DNA from: Burkholderia stabilis
Lineage (GTDB): Bacteria; Pseudomonadota; Gammaproteobacteria; Burkholderiales; Burkholderiaceae
Reading direction: 5' to 3'
Length of the DNA: 64,000 bases
Assembly (NCBI RefSeq): GCF_001742165.1
Contig: NZ_CP016442.1
Span: forward strand, 992,001-1,056,000
Below the pieces are notes generated by a model that worked only from the letters and a program-made list of their open reading frames with translations, had not been told where the DNA came from and ran no database searches. Positions 1-7,596 of this stretch are shown here, one piece after another; the stretch's first letter is position 1, and the number at the start of each line of letters is the position of its first letter. A program made the position numbers and the translations under genes.

Positions 1-77
1 AGCGCCAGTATCATCACGACGGCGACGCCGACTGGACGATCATCCTGATCCTCGACGTACCCGGCACGTCGCACTGA
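1..77 (+). CDS. C-terminal fragment of an unidentified protein
   Basis: An open frame enters from the left edge and ends at a TGA at 75-77. The visible C-terminus is short and ends in DWTIILILDVPGTSH. Too little is present to assign a family. The frame has normal codon use for this genome and runs convergent to the monooxygenase gene at 122-412, which makes it a plausible real gene end rather than a chance frame. Confidence 0.4.
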   Translation, partial: RQYHHDGDADWTIILILDVPGTSH

Positions 78-121
78 CGCGCCGCCGCGACCGGACACGT
101 CCGGTCGCCCCCGCCCCCCGC

Positions 122-412
122 TCAGACGAGCTTCGACAGCACGCGGATTTCGGAACGCTCGATCCAGTCCGCGGCCGCTTCGCGATAAGCGAGAATGTGT
201 GCGGAACGCGCATGGGCGGCAAGCGCCTCCTCGCTCTCCCAGCGCTCGACGAATACGAAACGCGCAGGCTCCTTCAGATCCCGATGCAGGTCGTATTGCA
301 ATGCGCCGGCTTCGTTGCGGGTCGGCTCGACGATTCCTTCCAGCGCCGCACGCAGCTTTTCCTCGGTGCCCGGCTTTGCCACGATCAACGCCACGACTGC
401 AATTTCCGCCAT
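122..412 (-). CDS. putative quinol monooxygenase, ABM family (YgiN-like)
   Basis: The protein is 96 residues, the usual size for single-domain antibiotic-biosynthesis-monooxygenase (ABM) proteins. These are dimeric ferredoxin-like folds that oxidise quinols or aromatic polyketides, or bind haem, without a metal cofactor. It starts MAEIAVVALIVAKPG, continues with the typical ALQYDLHRDLKEP and FVFVERWESEEAL segments, and has the HARSAH region where ABM proteins keep a conserved His. The start was chosen over an upstream ATG because AAGGAG lies six bases before ATG 412. The longer frame has no such site. The gene lies downstream of the structured RNA at 523-733, so it could be the gene controlled by that leader. 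The substrate is unknown. Confidence 0.75.
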   Translation of the reverse strand: MAEIAVVALIVAKPGTEEKLRAALEGIVEPTRNEAGALQYDLHRDLKEPARFVFVERWESEEALAAHARSAHILAYREAAADWIERSEIRVLSKLV

Positions 413-451
413 TCCCGACTCCTTCATCCAGAAAAGTCCGAGAATACGCGA

Positions 452-486
452 ATCACGCATCACGCATCACGCATCACGCATCATGC
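452..486. repeat. 7-bp tandem repeat (ATCACGC), four perfect copies plus one degenerate
   Basis: ATCACGC is repeated head to tail at 452-458, 459-465, 466-472 and 473-479, followed by ATCATGC at 480-486. It lies between the ribosome-binding site of the monooxygenase gene and the terminator of the upstream RNA. Such a short array can change length by slippage. No coding frame uses it. Confidence 0.85.
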
Positions 487-522
487 ATCGGCCACGCCGA
501 TGCATCACCACACGACGGCCCC

Positions 523-556
523 AAAAAAATAGCCCGCGCTTCAGAGAAGCGCGGGC
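523..556 (-). terminator. Rho-independent terminator of the structured RNA
   Basis: A perfect 10-bp stem (532-541 with 547-556) has a 5-nt loop. On the minus strand it is followed by seven T within nine bases (complement of the A-run 523-529). There is no T-run in the plus direction, so the terminator acts on minus-strand transcription coming from about 733. Confidence 0.85.
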
Positions 557-733
557 GAAACCGTCGCCCTACGAGGATAGGCGACGGGGCCATCGAGATC
601 CGCACGCTGGCGCGGATCGTCATCAGTTGCGCCAGCGCTTTTCGCGCCGGCATTTGAAGACGCCGATACCGTTGATTCGGCGCTCACGGCGCGCACCCGG
701 TATCTGACGTCATCCTCCCTGCTCTAACAATTC
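523..733 (-). ncRNA. candidate structured small RNA or long regulatory leader with four hairpins
   Basis: No convincing protein is encoded here. The minus-strand transcript would fold into four separate perfect stems. These are 698-704 with 665-671 (7 bp), 629-637 with 605-613 (9 bp, 15-nt loop), 580-587 with 561-568 (8 bp, 11-nt loop), and the terminator stem 547-556 with 532-541 followed by a T-run. A sigma-54-type promoter at 745-759 predicts a start near 733, giving a transcript of about 210 nt. A 9-codon frame (713-684) begins directly after AGGGAGG and could be a leader peptide. It is not 6S, tmRNA, SRP or RNase P RNA by their signature sequences. The alternative is a terminating riboswitch or attenuator for the monooxygenase gene at 122-412. 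Confidence 0.55.
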
Positions 734-744
734 CAACATATAAA

Positions 745-759
745 GCAGGTTGTGTGCCA
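745..759 (-). promoter_or_regulatory. sigma-54 (RpoN) type -24/-12 promoter
   Basis: Read on the minus strand, TGGCAC (754-759) is followed after five bases by CTGC, which places the GG and GC doublets exactly as in the TGGCAC-N5-TTGC consensus. Only one base of the -12 element differs. It points at the four-hairpin RNA and predicts transcription from about 733. RpoN promoters need an activator bound upstream; candidate dyads lie at 822-829 and 849-864. Confidence 0.6.
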
Positions 760-848
760 GGCATCGAAAACAGATCACGCCATTGATTTAAAAGGACAAT
801 TTTTTCGTCGACGGCAATGTGACACGTGTTCTGCCGCCGTAACGCGCG

Positions 849-864
849 GATGTTACGTAACGTC
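849..864. promoter_or_regulatory. dyad, candidate enhancer site for the sigma-54 promoter
   Basis: GATGTTACGTAACGTC contains the perfect 10-bp palindrome GTTACGTAAC, extended by matching GA/TC ends. It lies about 90-105 bp upstream of the sigma-54-type promoter, a normal distance for an NtrC-class activator. A second palindrome, ACACGTGT, lies at 822-829. Neither resembles the NtrC consensus that I know, so the binding protein is unknown. Confidence 0.35.
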
Positions 865-912
865 ACGAGGAGGGACCGAACCCTTCGCACACATACGCGC
901 CGGCGAGCGGCC

Positions 913-944
913 ATGAAAAAAGCCCGCCGAATGGCGGGCTTTTC
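913..944 (-). terminator. terminator downstream of bamC
   Basis: AAAAAAGCCCGCC-GAAT-GGCGGGCTTTT forms a strong GC stem flanked by A and T runs, so it can act in both directions. It lies just past the bamC stop codon and separates bamC transcription from the sigma-54 region. Confidence 0.8.
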
Positions 945-966
945 ATTGATGCGAAGACGCGTGTGA

Positions 967-2178
967 TCAGCGCAGCTGATTCACGAGCAGCCCCATGATC
1001 TGGCGAGCCGCTGACGACGTATCGATCGCACCCGAATCGTCGACGACCGCGATGCGCGTCTGGTCCGACGTAAGCGCCTTCACGTTGACGCGGTACTGCT
1101 TCGCCTGCTTTTCCTTCTTGCCGTGGAACAGCTGGCTCCAGAAGCCCTGCTCGGCCGAGCTCAGATCCTTCGGGTCGACATAGCGCACGAAATACAGACC
1201 CTTCGTGCGATCGCGATCGTCGACCGTGAAGTTCGCGCGATCGAGCGCGAGACCGACGTGCAGCCACGACCGGTCGTACGGCTCGCCGAGCGTGACTTCG
1301 GACGGCACCGAAGCCGCGTCGGCCGCATCGTTGCCTTGCGCCGACGTGCGCGTGACGTTCTGCGCGGCGATCGCGGCGGCAGCCTTCGACGATGCGTCGG
1401 CGTCGGCCTTCTTGTCCTTCGGCAGCGTGTTGTCCTTGATGTTCGCGATCGGCGGCTCGCCGTTCTTCGCGCGCTGCTCGTTCTGCGCAAGCACGGCCAT
1501 CAGCCGCTTCAGGTATTCGGCCTCGAGCGCCGGATCGTTCGGCTTCGGCTCCCACTTGCTCGAATCGTTGTTCGCGCCGGTGATCGCCTCGCGCATGCCC
1601 TTCTGGCTGATGAACACGTAGGTGCCGCCGTTCGGTGCCGTATCGAGACGCGTACGGTACTTGTTGCGCTCGGCCGTCACGTACGAGTTGCCCATCGCCT
1701 TCGAGATCACGCTGCGGATCAGGCCATCGTTGATCTGCGGATGGGTTTCGTTCCAGTCGGTTTCCATCACGCCCTTGTCGCGCTGGTCGACGACGAGCAG
1801 GAAGCCCTGCTCCTGCCAGAAACGGCGGACCTGCGGCCAGATGTCGGCAGGCTGCTTGCCGTCGATCACGAGCCAGCTCTCGGTGCCGTCGCGCTGGATA
1901 TGCATGCCGGCCACGGCCGGAGCGACGGTGTCCAGCGCAGGCGCGGCCTGCTGGACCTGCTGAAGCGCAGACAGGGAAGTCGCGCCGCCCTGGGGCGGCA
2001 GCGAACGCTGATCGGCCGTCTCGTCGAGCATGTTGGGCGGCACTGCGAGCGACGCTTCTTTCGATTTCGAATCGCTCTTGTAGTCCACTTTCGTGGGCGA
2101 CGACGTACCGCAACCGGCGACGAGCGCGCCAGTGGCGAGCACTGCAGCGAACCGCATGGTAAGACGAAGATCAGTCAT
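967..2178 (-). CDS. bamC: outer-membrane protein assembly factor BamC (NlpB lipoprotein)
   Basis: The product has 403 residues. BamC is an outer-membrane lipoprotein of the BAM complex that inserts beta-barrel proteins. The N-terminus is a lipoprotein signal with lipobox LVAGC (Cys about 23), followed by an unstructured lysine/serine-rich segment with [10 protein letters not shown]. Two helix-grip domains follow; the second contains [21 protein letters not shown] chose ATG 2178, which has AGAGGA ten bases upstream, over a TTG further out at 2226 that would spoil the signal peptide. The gene lies alone between a terminator and tRNA-Pro; the dapA partner seen in other genomes is not next to it here. 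Confidence 0.92.
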   Translation of the reverse strand: MTDLRLTMRFAAVLATGALVAGCGTSSPTKVDYKSDSKSKEASLAVPPNMLDETADQRSLPPQGGATSLSALQQVQQAAPALDTVAPAVAGMHIQRDGTESWLVIDGKQPADIWPQVRRFWQEQGFLLVVDQRDKGVMETDWNETHPQINDGLIRSVISKAMGNSYVTAERNKYRTRLDTAPNGGTYVFISQKGMREAITGANNDSSKWEPKPNDPALEAEYLKRLMAVLAQNEQRAKNGEPPIANIKDNTLPKDKKADADASSKAAAAIAAQNVTRTSAQGNDAADAASVPSEVTLGEPYDRSWLHVGLALDRANFTVDDRDRTKGLYFVRYVDPKDLSSAEQGFWSQLFHGKKEKQAKQYRVNVKALTSDQTRIAVVDDSGAIDTSSAARQIMGLLVNQLR

Positions 2179-2278
2179 GTTCGGGGAATCCTCTTCCGCT
2201 AAATCACGGCGCTTTCCGTGGATCAACCTTGCATTTTACCGGGGCCGCGCCGCGATGTGCAAAAAAGCGACCGGCAAG

Positions 2279-2312
2279 AAAAAACCCGCGTCAGCTTGAA
2301 CTGACGCGGGTT
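2279..2312 (-). terminator. terminator of tRNA-Pro
   Basis: A 12-bp stem (2283-2294 with 2301-2312, loop CTTGAA) is followed on the minus strand by a T-run. It lies seven bases past the 3' end of tRNA-Pro. Confidence 0.85.
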
Positions 2313-2318
2313 CTTGTC

Positions 2319-2395
<77 letters not shown>

Positions 2396-2405
2396 AAAGA
2401 AGAAA

Positions 2406-2434
2406 AGTATAACAGACACTTTCCCTATTTAGAA
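2406..2434 (-). promoter_or_regulatory. sigma-70 promoter of tRNA-Pro
   Basis: A TATACT -10 hexamer (2406-2411) lies about 11 bases before the mature tRNA 5' end. At 17-bp spacing the -35 is TTCTAA (2429-2434), a weak match. The position fits, but the -35 assignment is uncertain. Confidence 0.45.
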
Positions 2435-2555
2435 TCGGGTCGCATGCATTTTGTGAATGTTCTTGTGAAATTTTTTGGCGTGGCGGTGCGGGTTCGCGTG
2501 TCGACGCACATGCCGGCACGGCCTGCGGGCCGACCGCACGGCATCCGCATCGTGC

Positions 2556-3269
2556 TCACCGATTGCGTGCCACGCAGATGACCGTCAGGCCGGCGACGCG
2601 GTTGAACCGGAACATCGGCAGCTCGGCACGACAGATCATCTTGAGCGCGCCGTTGACGAGTGGATGGTGCCGACGCAATTGCGACGCCGGCTCGCGCGGA
2701 TGCCGGCGCGCCCGCTCGCCCAGCCGCAACGCCGCCGCGAGCGGAAACGTGAAGCCGAAGTAATAGGCGCCGCGCTCGACGTCGAGCCCCGCACGACGCA
2801 CCACCTCCTCGAGGCCGGCGAGCGTATAGCGGCGCTTGTGCTCGAGAAAATCGTCGTGGCCGCTCCAGAGGAACTGGAACGCGGGAACCGTGATCAGGAA
2901 CCGGCTGCCCGGCGGCGCTCCCGCGACGTACTGGGCCAGCAGCCCGACATCGTCGTCGACATGCTCGAGCACATCCATCAGCAAAACGAGATCGGCATCG
3001 AATCGTTCGACGGACCGCCGAAAATGAATGGGCTTGCCGGCGGTCTCCCCGTCGGTATCGTCGGCGTAGCTCGTATCGACACACCACGCCTCGGTTGCCC
3101 GCGTGCGCTCCAGCAAATGCTTCGAGAAAAAGCCCGAGCCCGCGCCGACATCGAGTATCCGGTTCGCGTCCGACGCGCCCAGGAACCGACGGATCGCGCT
3201 CGCCTTCGACGCGTAGTACCAGTGATCGCCCGCACCCGCACCCAATACGTCGACTTCCTTCAGATCCAT
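2556..3269 (-). CDS. class I SAM-dependent methyltransferase
   Basis: The product has 237 residues and a Rossmann-type methyltransferase core. The SAM-binding motif I is RILDVGAGSGFFSKHL (about residues 37-52). Motif II/III regions are DADLVLLMDVLEHVDDD and PGSRFLITVPAF. The C-terminal half contains a hydrophobic segment (GAYYFGFTFPLAAALRL) and ends with MFRFNRVAGLTVICVARNR, a pattern seen in methyltransferases near glycan or lipid biosynthesis genes. The start at ATG 3269 has GGGGAA upstream. The substrate cannot be inferred. It has no operon partner and lies just upstream of tRNA-Pro on the same strand. Confidence 0.8.
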   Translation of the reverse strand: MDLKEVDVLGAGAGDHWYYASKASAIRRFLGASDANRILDVGAGSGFFSKHLLERTRATEAWCVDTSYADDTDGETAGKPIHFRRSVERFDADLVLLMDVLEHVDDDVGLLAQYVAGAPPGSRFLITVPAFQFLWSGHDDFLEHKRRYTLAGLEEVVRRAGLDVERGAYYFGFTFPLAAALRLGERARRHPREPASQLRRHHPLVNGALKMICRAELPMFRFNRVAGLTVICVARNR

Positions 3270-3602
3270 GGCGATTCCCCGTGATGGCCAACGTGTTTTG
3301 ATCGATACAGCCATTGATGCCGATCTTACTCGCCGCCACTGTCGATCGCACCCGTCAACGATGCATGGTTTTCACGGGCAACCCGCATTCATCCCTAGTC
3401 GAAAAGGACGATGGCCGCTACGCCGCGGATCGCTACCGTGCGGTTACCCGGCGCGAATTCGACGCGCACGGCGAACCGTCCGACTGCACGCCGATCGATC
3501 CGGCCCGCCCCGGCTTTGCCGCGTCGCGCGCAAGACAGGAAGCGGCTTCGGTCACCACCGCGGTCGCGACTTCTTGTAACAGTCTCCGACAAAGGGCATT
3601 GA
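3270..3602. other. intergenic region, 333 bp, between divergent genes
   Basis: This gap separates the methyltransferase (minus) and the tyrosine phosphatase (plus), so promoters for both must lie here. Open frames in it are short, overlap on all strands and lack convincing ribosome-binding sites or recognisable protein motifs. I see no strong dyad or RNA gene. Confidence 0.5.
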
Positions 3603-4481
3603 ATGCATCAGAAAAACGAAATTTCCCGTCGACATTTTCTCCGGCTGGGCGCCGGCACAATCGGCGTGGCACTGGGGAGCGCATCGTTTCTGTCGGCATG
3701 CGGAGGTGATTCGATTTCGGTCGCGCCGGTCACGACGCCACGGCTGAGTTCGGCATCGAACTTTCGCGACACGGCCGGCCCCGACGGCACCGGCTATGTG
3801 ACGACGAGCGGCGCGACGATGAAGAAAGGCGTGATCTATCGGTCAAACGCGCTCGCGTTGTCTGCCGCCGACGTCGCCACGGTCGGCACGCTGGGCATCC
3901 GGCAGGTCTACGATCTGCGCACGCCCGCCGAGATCAAGACGCAACCGGATGTGCCGCTGGCCGGCGCCACCTGGCAAAACCTCAACGTGCTCGGGGCCGC
4001 CAGTATCGAGCCGATTCCGACCACCGGCGCCACCGCGACCGCATTCATGCTGAGCATGTACCGCACGTTCGTGACGTCCGACACCGCGCACGCAAGCTAT
4101 CACGCGCTATTCACCAGCTTCGCCGATTCGGGCGACACCCTGGTCTTTCACTGCACCGCGGGGAAGGATCGCACCGGCTGGGCGACCGCCATTCTGCACA
4201 CGATCCTCGGCATCTCCCAGCAAACGATCCTCGCCGACTACCTGCTGACCAACGTCTACAGCGCATCGGCAATCGCGGCCTCTGTCGCCCAGGCTCAAAA
4301 GGCCGGGGGGCAAGATGCCGCAGACATGATGACCGCGCTGCAGGGTGCGCACACCGACTATCTGCAGGCTGCATTCGACCAGGCCACGGCGTCGTACGGT
4401 TCGATGACGTCGTACATCGCCAACGGCCTGCAACTCGACCAGGCCACGCTGAACGCGATCCGGCAGCACATGCTGGTCTGA
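3603..4481 (+). CDS. Tat-exported lipoprotein tyrosine-protein phosphatase (DSP-PTP family)
   Basis: The product has 292 residues. The N-terminus carries a twin-arginine motif (SRRHFLRLG, residues 8-16), a hydrophobic stretch and a lipobox-like FLSAC with Cys 33, so the mature protein should be a lipid-anchored periplasmic protein. The catalytic P-loop is HCTAGKDRTG (Cys 184, Arg 190), the CX5R signature of Y_phosphatase3 proteins such as mycobacterial PtpB. FRDTAGPDGTGY, KGVIYRSNAL and VYDLRTPAEI are typical N-terminal strands of that family. Phosphotyrosine, phosphoinositide or other phosphoesters are possible substrates. The ribosome-binding site (AAAGGG) is modest. No partner kinase is adjacent. 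Confidence 0.85.
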   Translation: MHQKNEISRRHFLRLGAGTIGVALGSASFLSACGGDSISVAPVTTPRLSSASNFRDTAGPDGTGYVTTSGATMKKGVIYRSNALALSAADVATVGTLGIRQVYDLRTPAEIKTQPDVPLAGATWQNLNVLGAASIEPIPTTGATATAFMLSMYRTFVTSDTAHASYHALFTSFADSGDTLVFHCTAGKDRTGWATAILHTILGISQQTILADYLLTNVYSASAIAASVAQAQKAGGQDAADMMTALQGAHTDYLQAAFDQATASYGSMTSYIANGLQLDQATLNAIRQHMLV

Positions 4482-4829
4482 CCGGCGCCACCGGCAGTCG
4501 CGACGGGGCCGGATCGTACGCCGGCTTCGATCGCTTCGGCCGCCGCATCGCAACCCCGGCGCGAAACCCGCGCCGGCCAAGGCTGACGGCGGGTTTCCCC
4601 GGCCGCTGTAAAAGACGCCGACCGAGCGTCCGCACAAACCAAACGACCGTTTGAACCTGCCGTCCGGCCACCGCGAATCCATTGTCCCGCAGCCCGCCAG
4701 CCCACCCCGCCCGCCCGCCCGTTGTTTGGTGACGCCGCTCTAGCGCGCTATGACACACTGCACGGCATCGACGCTCGCGCCGTGCGTTGGCGCGCCGCCG
4801 TCGATCATGACAAGACATGGAGACAGACG
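4482..4829. other. intergenic region, 348 bp
   Basis: This gap lies between the phosphatase gene and the large lipoprotein gene. It contains an 8-bp stem with a 5-nt loop (4556-4563 with 4569-4576, CCGGCGCG/CGCGCCGG) without a T-run. I see no gene with a ribosome-binding site and no recognisable RNA. The lipoprotein promoter is probably in the last 100 bp. Confidence 0.45.
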
Positions 4830-7040
4830 ATGCGGAATACGGTCCGGCGCGGCCATCGCTCGCCTTTGGCAATTCTCGGCTGGTTTTCCGGCCCGCGACG
4901 CGCGGCCGCCCCGGTCTCGCACAAGACATCCCGCGTATTCGGTTGCGGCGCGCTTGCGCTCGCGTTGCTCTGCGCCGGTTGCGCGGAATCGGTCGCGCAA
5001 CGCGACGGCAACACGCCGGTCGCGTCGACGAAGCTCGAACGCACAAAGGCCGAACGCCTCGCCCGCGAACAGCAGATCGCGCGCACCGTGCCGTCGCTCG
5101 CGTCGATCAGCCTCACGCAACCGCGCCCGTTCACGCTGCGCGACTCGGGCCAGAACGGCGCGATGACGTTCCTGCGCGACGTCGATTTCCGGATCGTCAA
5201 CAACCTCGGCTTCTTCATCCATCAGCTGTCGGCGACGCTCGTGCCGACGCAGCCGGGCGCACCGATCGTGTTCGACGATCCGACGAGCTTCCAGATCGAC
5301 GTGCACGAAGGCACGGTCACGCTCGACAACGCGAAGCTGACCGCCCTCTTCAACACCTACATCTTCGGTTACCGCGACGCACCGCTGCGCAAGCTGGCCG
5401 TGTCGGCCGGCGACGGCGTGATTCACCTGCAGGGCGAGATGCAGCGCGACGGCTGGGTGCCGTTCTCGCTGACCGGCACGCTCGCGATCCGCGACGGCAA
5501 CCAGCTCGTGTTCCATCCGACCGGCGTGCGCGTATCGGGCATCAACGCGCAGCCGGTAATGCGCGCGGCCAACGTGAAGATGGCCGACCTGCTGAAAGTG
5601 CAAACCCCGATCGCCCGGCTCGCCGGCGACGATCTCGTGATGTCGGTCGACAAGCTGATGCCGCCGCCGCGCCTGAAGCTCACGATCACCGCGCTGCGCG
5701 TGACGCCGGCCGGCCTCGACCTCGCGCTCGACGACGGCACGCATGCGGGCTTCGCGATGCCCGCGAACGCCCCGCAGCAGGCGATGTACATTCGCGGCGG
5801 CGACGTGAAGTTCATGCGCTCGATGCCGATGAACGCGGACATCCTGATCGGCCCGGTCGATCCGACGAAGCGCGACCAGAATTTCGTGTTCGACCTGTAT
5901 CACTATCGCGACCAGGTGTCGGCCGGCTATTTCAATTTCGACGAAAGCGGTGCGATGGCCATCCGGATGCCTTCGTACACGGGCCCGGCCAGCGGTGCGC
6001 TGCTCGGCAACGCGGCCGCGCGCCTGAACGACAGCTTCCTGTCGGCGCAGCAGAATGCGCTGCGCGACGTGCGCCAGCACTGGGAGGCCTATGCGCTCGC
6101 AGCGGACGCCGTGCGGCCGGGCATGCAGAAGGTCGCGATGCGGCGCTCGTCGACCACGCCGTTCAACGAACGGCACGTGTCGAACCGCAACCCGACGATC
6201 CATCTGCGCAACGTCGACTTCAACCTGTCCGGCGACATCGGCTTCCACGTCGAGGATCTCGACGTGGAACTCGTGTCGAAGCGGCCCGTCGAGCCCGTCG
6301 ATCTCGACGATCCGAACCAGTACGACATCCGCATTCTCGGCGGCACGGTCGTGGAGTCGTGGAAGTCGATGTCCGCGCTCTTCAACAACTACCTGCTCGA
6401 TTACTCGCCGCGTTCGCTGAACGACCTGCAACTGAGCGCGGACGGCCAGGACCTGCGCGTGCAGGGCGGCATCAAGCTGTGGAATCACGTGCCGGGCGTC
6501 TGGCTGCCGACCGACATGAAGGGCTCGCTCACGGTGCTCGACGACCGGCACCTCGCGTTCAAGCCGGCCCAGGTGTCGGTGCTCGGCATTCCGCAGGCGA
6601 AGCTGCTGCGCTCGCTCGGCATCGAGCTCGCTTCGTTGACGCCGCTGCAGCGGCGCGGCGCGGAACTGCGCGGCGACACGCTCGTGCTCGACCAGTACAC
6701 CGTGTTCCCGCCGCCGGTGCTGAACGGCAAGCTCGGGCAGGCGACCGTCGAGCGCGACGGGCTGCGCCTGACGTTCCGACGCGCGGCGGGTGCGCCGGCC
6801 CCGAAGCGGCCGCAGATCGATGCGCCGAGCTACATGTGGATGGAAGGCGGCGACATGAAGATGTTCAACGTGCTCGAACTGAACGTGCGTGCGCTGATCC
6901 GGAATTCGGCCGAAACCGGCCCGATGCGTTTCGACCTGTACGGTTACCGCAGCCAGGTGGCCCAGGGCTCGGTGCGGATGCTGCCGGACGGCACGCTGGT
7001 CGTCGACATGGGACAGAAGAATCCGCTTGCGTCGCGCTGA
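4830..7040 (+). CDS. large putative lipoprotein with two tandem homologous domains, function unknown
   Basis: The product has 736 residues from ATG 4830, which has GGAG seven bases upstream. A long N-terminus leads to a hydrophobic segment and lipobox LLCAGC, so export and lipid anchoring are likely. The mature protein consists of two halves that align with each other. Each starts with a strand like FLRDVDFRIVNNLGFFI or LRNVDFNLSGDIGFHV. Each then has a DDP motif before a GTV strand (FDDPTSFQIDVHEGTV versus LDDPNQYDIRILGGTV), an ALFN-Y segment (TALFNTYIFGY versus SALFNNYLLDY), an LQG/VQG strand, an LPP- or FPPP-type motif and a GGDxKxM strand. This indicates an internal duplication of about 300 residues rich in beta strands. 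The periplasmic or surface role is unknown; a lipid-binding LmeA/DUF2993-like fold is only a guess. Confidence 0.75.
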   Translation: MRNTVRRGHRSPLAILGWFSGPRRAAAPVSHKTSRVFGCGALALALLCAGCAESVAQRDGNTPVASTKLERTKAERLAREQQIARTVPSLASISLTQPRPFTLRDSGQNGAMTFLRDVDFRIVNNLGFFIHQLSATLVPTQPGAPIVFDDPTSFQIDVHEGTVTLDNAKLTALFNTYIFGYRDAPLRKLAVSAGDGVIHLQGEMQRDGWVPFSLTGTLAIRDGNQLVFHPTGVRVSGINAQPVMRAANVKMADLLKVQTPIARLAGDDLVMSVDKLMPPPRLKLTITALRVTPAGLDLALDDGTHAGFAMPANAPQQAMYIRGGDVKFMRSMPMNADILIGPVDPTKRDQNFVFDLYHYRDQVSAGYFNFDESGAMAIRMPSYTGPASGALLGNAAARLNDSFLSAQQNALRDVRQHWEAYALAADAVRPGMQKVAMRRSSTTPFNERHVSNRNPTIHLRNVDFNLSGDIGFHVEDLDVELVSKRPVEPVDLDDPNQYDIRILGGTVVESWKSMSALFNNYLLDYSPRSLNDLQLSADGQDLRVQGGIKLWNHVPGVWLPTDMKGSLTVLDDRHLAFKPAQVSVLGIPQAKLLRSLGIELASLTPLQRRGAELRGDTLVLDQYTVFPPPVLNGKLGQATVERDGLRLTFRRAAGAPAPKRPQIDAPSYMWMEGGDMKMFNVLELNVRALIRNSAETGPMRFDLYGYRSQVAQGSVRMLPDGTLVVDMGQKNPLASR

Positions 7041-7063
7041 CACGCGTGTGCGACGCGCATGAA

Positions 7064-7097
7064 AAAAGCCCGGTGGCGCTTCGCCAACCGGGCTTTT
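7064..7097. terminator. bidirectional terminator between convergent genes
   Basis: A GC-rich stem (about 7064-7078 with 7082-7097) is flanked by an A-run on one side and TTTT on the other. It can end both the lipoprotein transcript and the merR transcript. Confidence 0.75.
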
Positions 7098-7121
7098 CAA
7101 TGGATGATTCGCGCTTCGAGC

Positions 7122-7535
7122 TCAGTCGTGCTTCAGTCCGTCGAGCACGTCGAGCAGCGCCTGCCGCAACGCAACGACATCGACGGTTGCGCCAGGCTTG
7201 CCGGCCGCGCGCGCGTCGGCGGCCTGCACCTCGTGTTCGTCGGGCGCCGCCGCGGCGCGCGCGCCGCCCGGCGAATCGAGCCGGTTGCGCGCACCGTTGA
7301 TCGTGAACCCCTGCTCGTACAGCAACTCGCGAATCCGCCGGATCAGCAGCACCTCGTGATGCTGGTAATACCGACGATTGCCGCGCCGCTTCACCGGTCG
7401 CAGCTGAGTGAATTCCTGTTCCCAATAACGCAGCACATGCGGCTTGACCCCGCACAGTTCGCTGACTTCACCGATCGTGAAGTAGCGCTTCGCGGGAATC
7501 GGAGGCAAGACGACTTTCTCAACCGTAGTGGTCAT
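7122..7535 (-). CDS. MerR-family transcriptional regulator
   Basis: The product has 137 residues. The N-terminal winged-helix domain is YFTIGEVSELCGVKPHVLRYWEQEF (residues about 18-42), with the RRGNRRYY wing and a HHEVLLIRRIRELLYEQGFTINGARNRL helix. This is the short CueR/SoxR-like fold without a metal-binding cysteine set. The C-terminus is low-complexity and short, so no effector domain is evident. It follows ihfA on the same strand, a pairing widely kept in beta-proteobacteria, but its target genes are not known to me. A perfect palindrome CGGTTAACCG at 7539-7548 lies just before the start codon and could be an autoregulatory site. Confidence 0.88.
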   Translation of the reverse strand: MTTTVEKVVLPPIPAKRYFTIGEVSELCGVKPHVLRYWEQEFTQLRPVKRRGNRRYYQHHEVLLIRRIRELLYEQGFTINGARNRLDSPGGARAAAAPDEHEVQAADARAAGKPGATVDVVALRQALLDVLDGLKHD

Positions 7536-7596
7536 CGTCGGTTAACCGTCGGTAAAGGGTGCGCGGCGGCCGCGCGGAGACGTCAGCGCGCGGAGC

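Noticed and set aside
452..486. Possible CRISPR-like repeats
   Set aside because: The 7-bp units are contiguous, with no spacers and no cas genes nearby.
684..914. A 76-codon minus-strand frame across the sigma-54 promoter and RNA start
   Set aside because: It crosses the promoter and structured RNA and has no ribosome-binding site at its start; only its last nine codons might serve as a leader peptide.
3314..3709. A 131-codon frame before and overlapping the phosphatase gene
   Set aside because: It overlaps the strongly supported phosphatase start in another frame and has no recognisable motif.
4740..7100. A 786-codon open frame antisense to the duplicated lipoprotein
   Set aside because: Its composition is that of a shadow frame (very rich in Arg, His, Val and Glu). 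The plus strand has a ribosome-binding site and lipoprotein signal.
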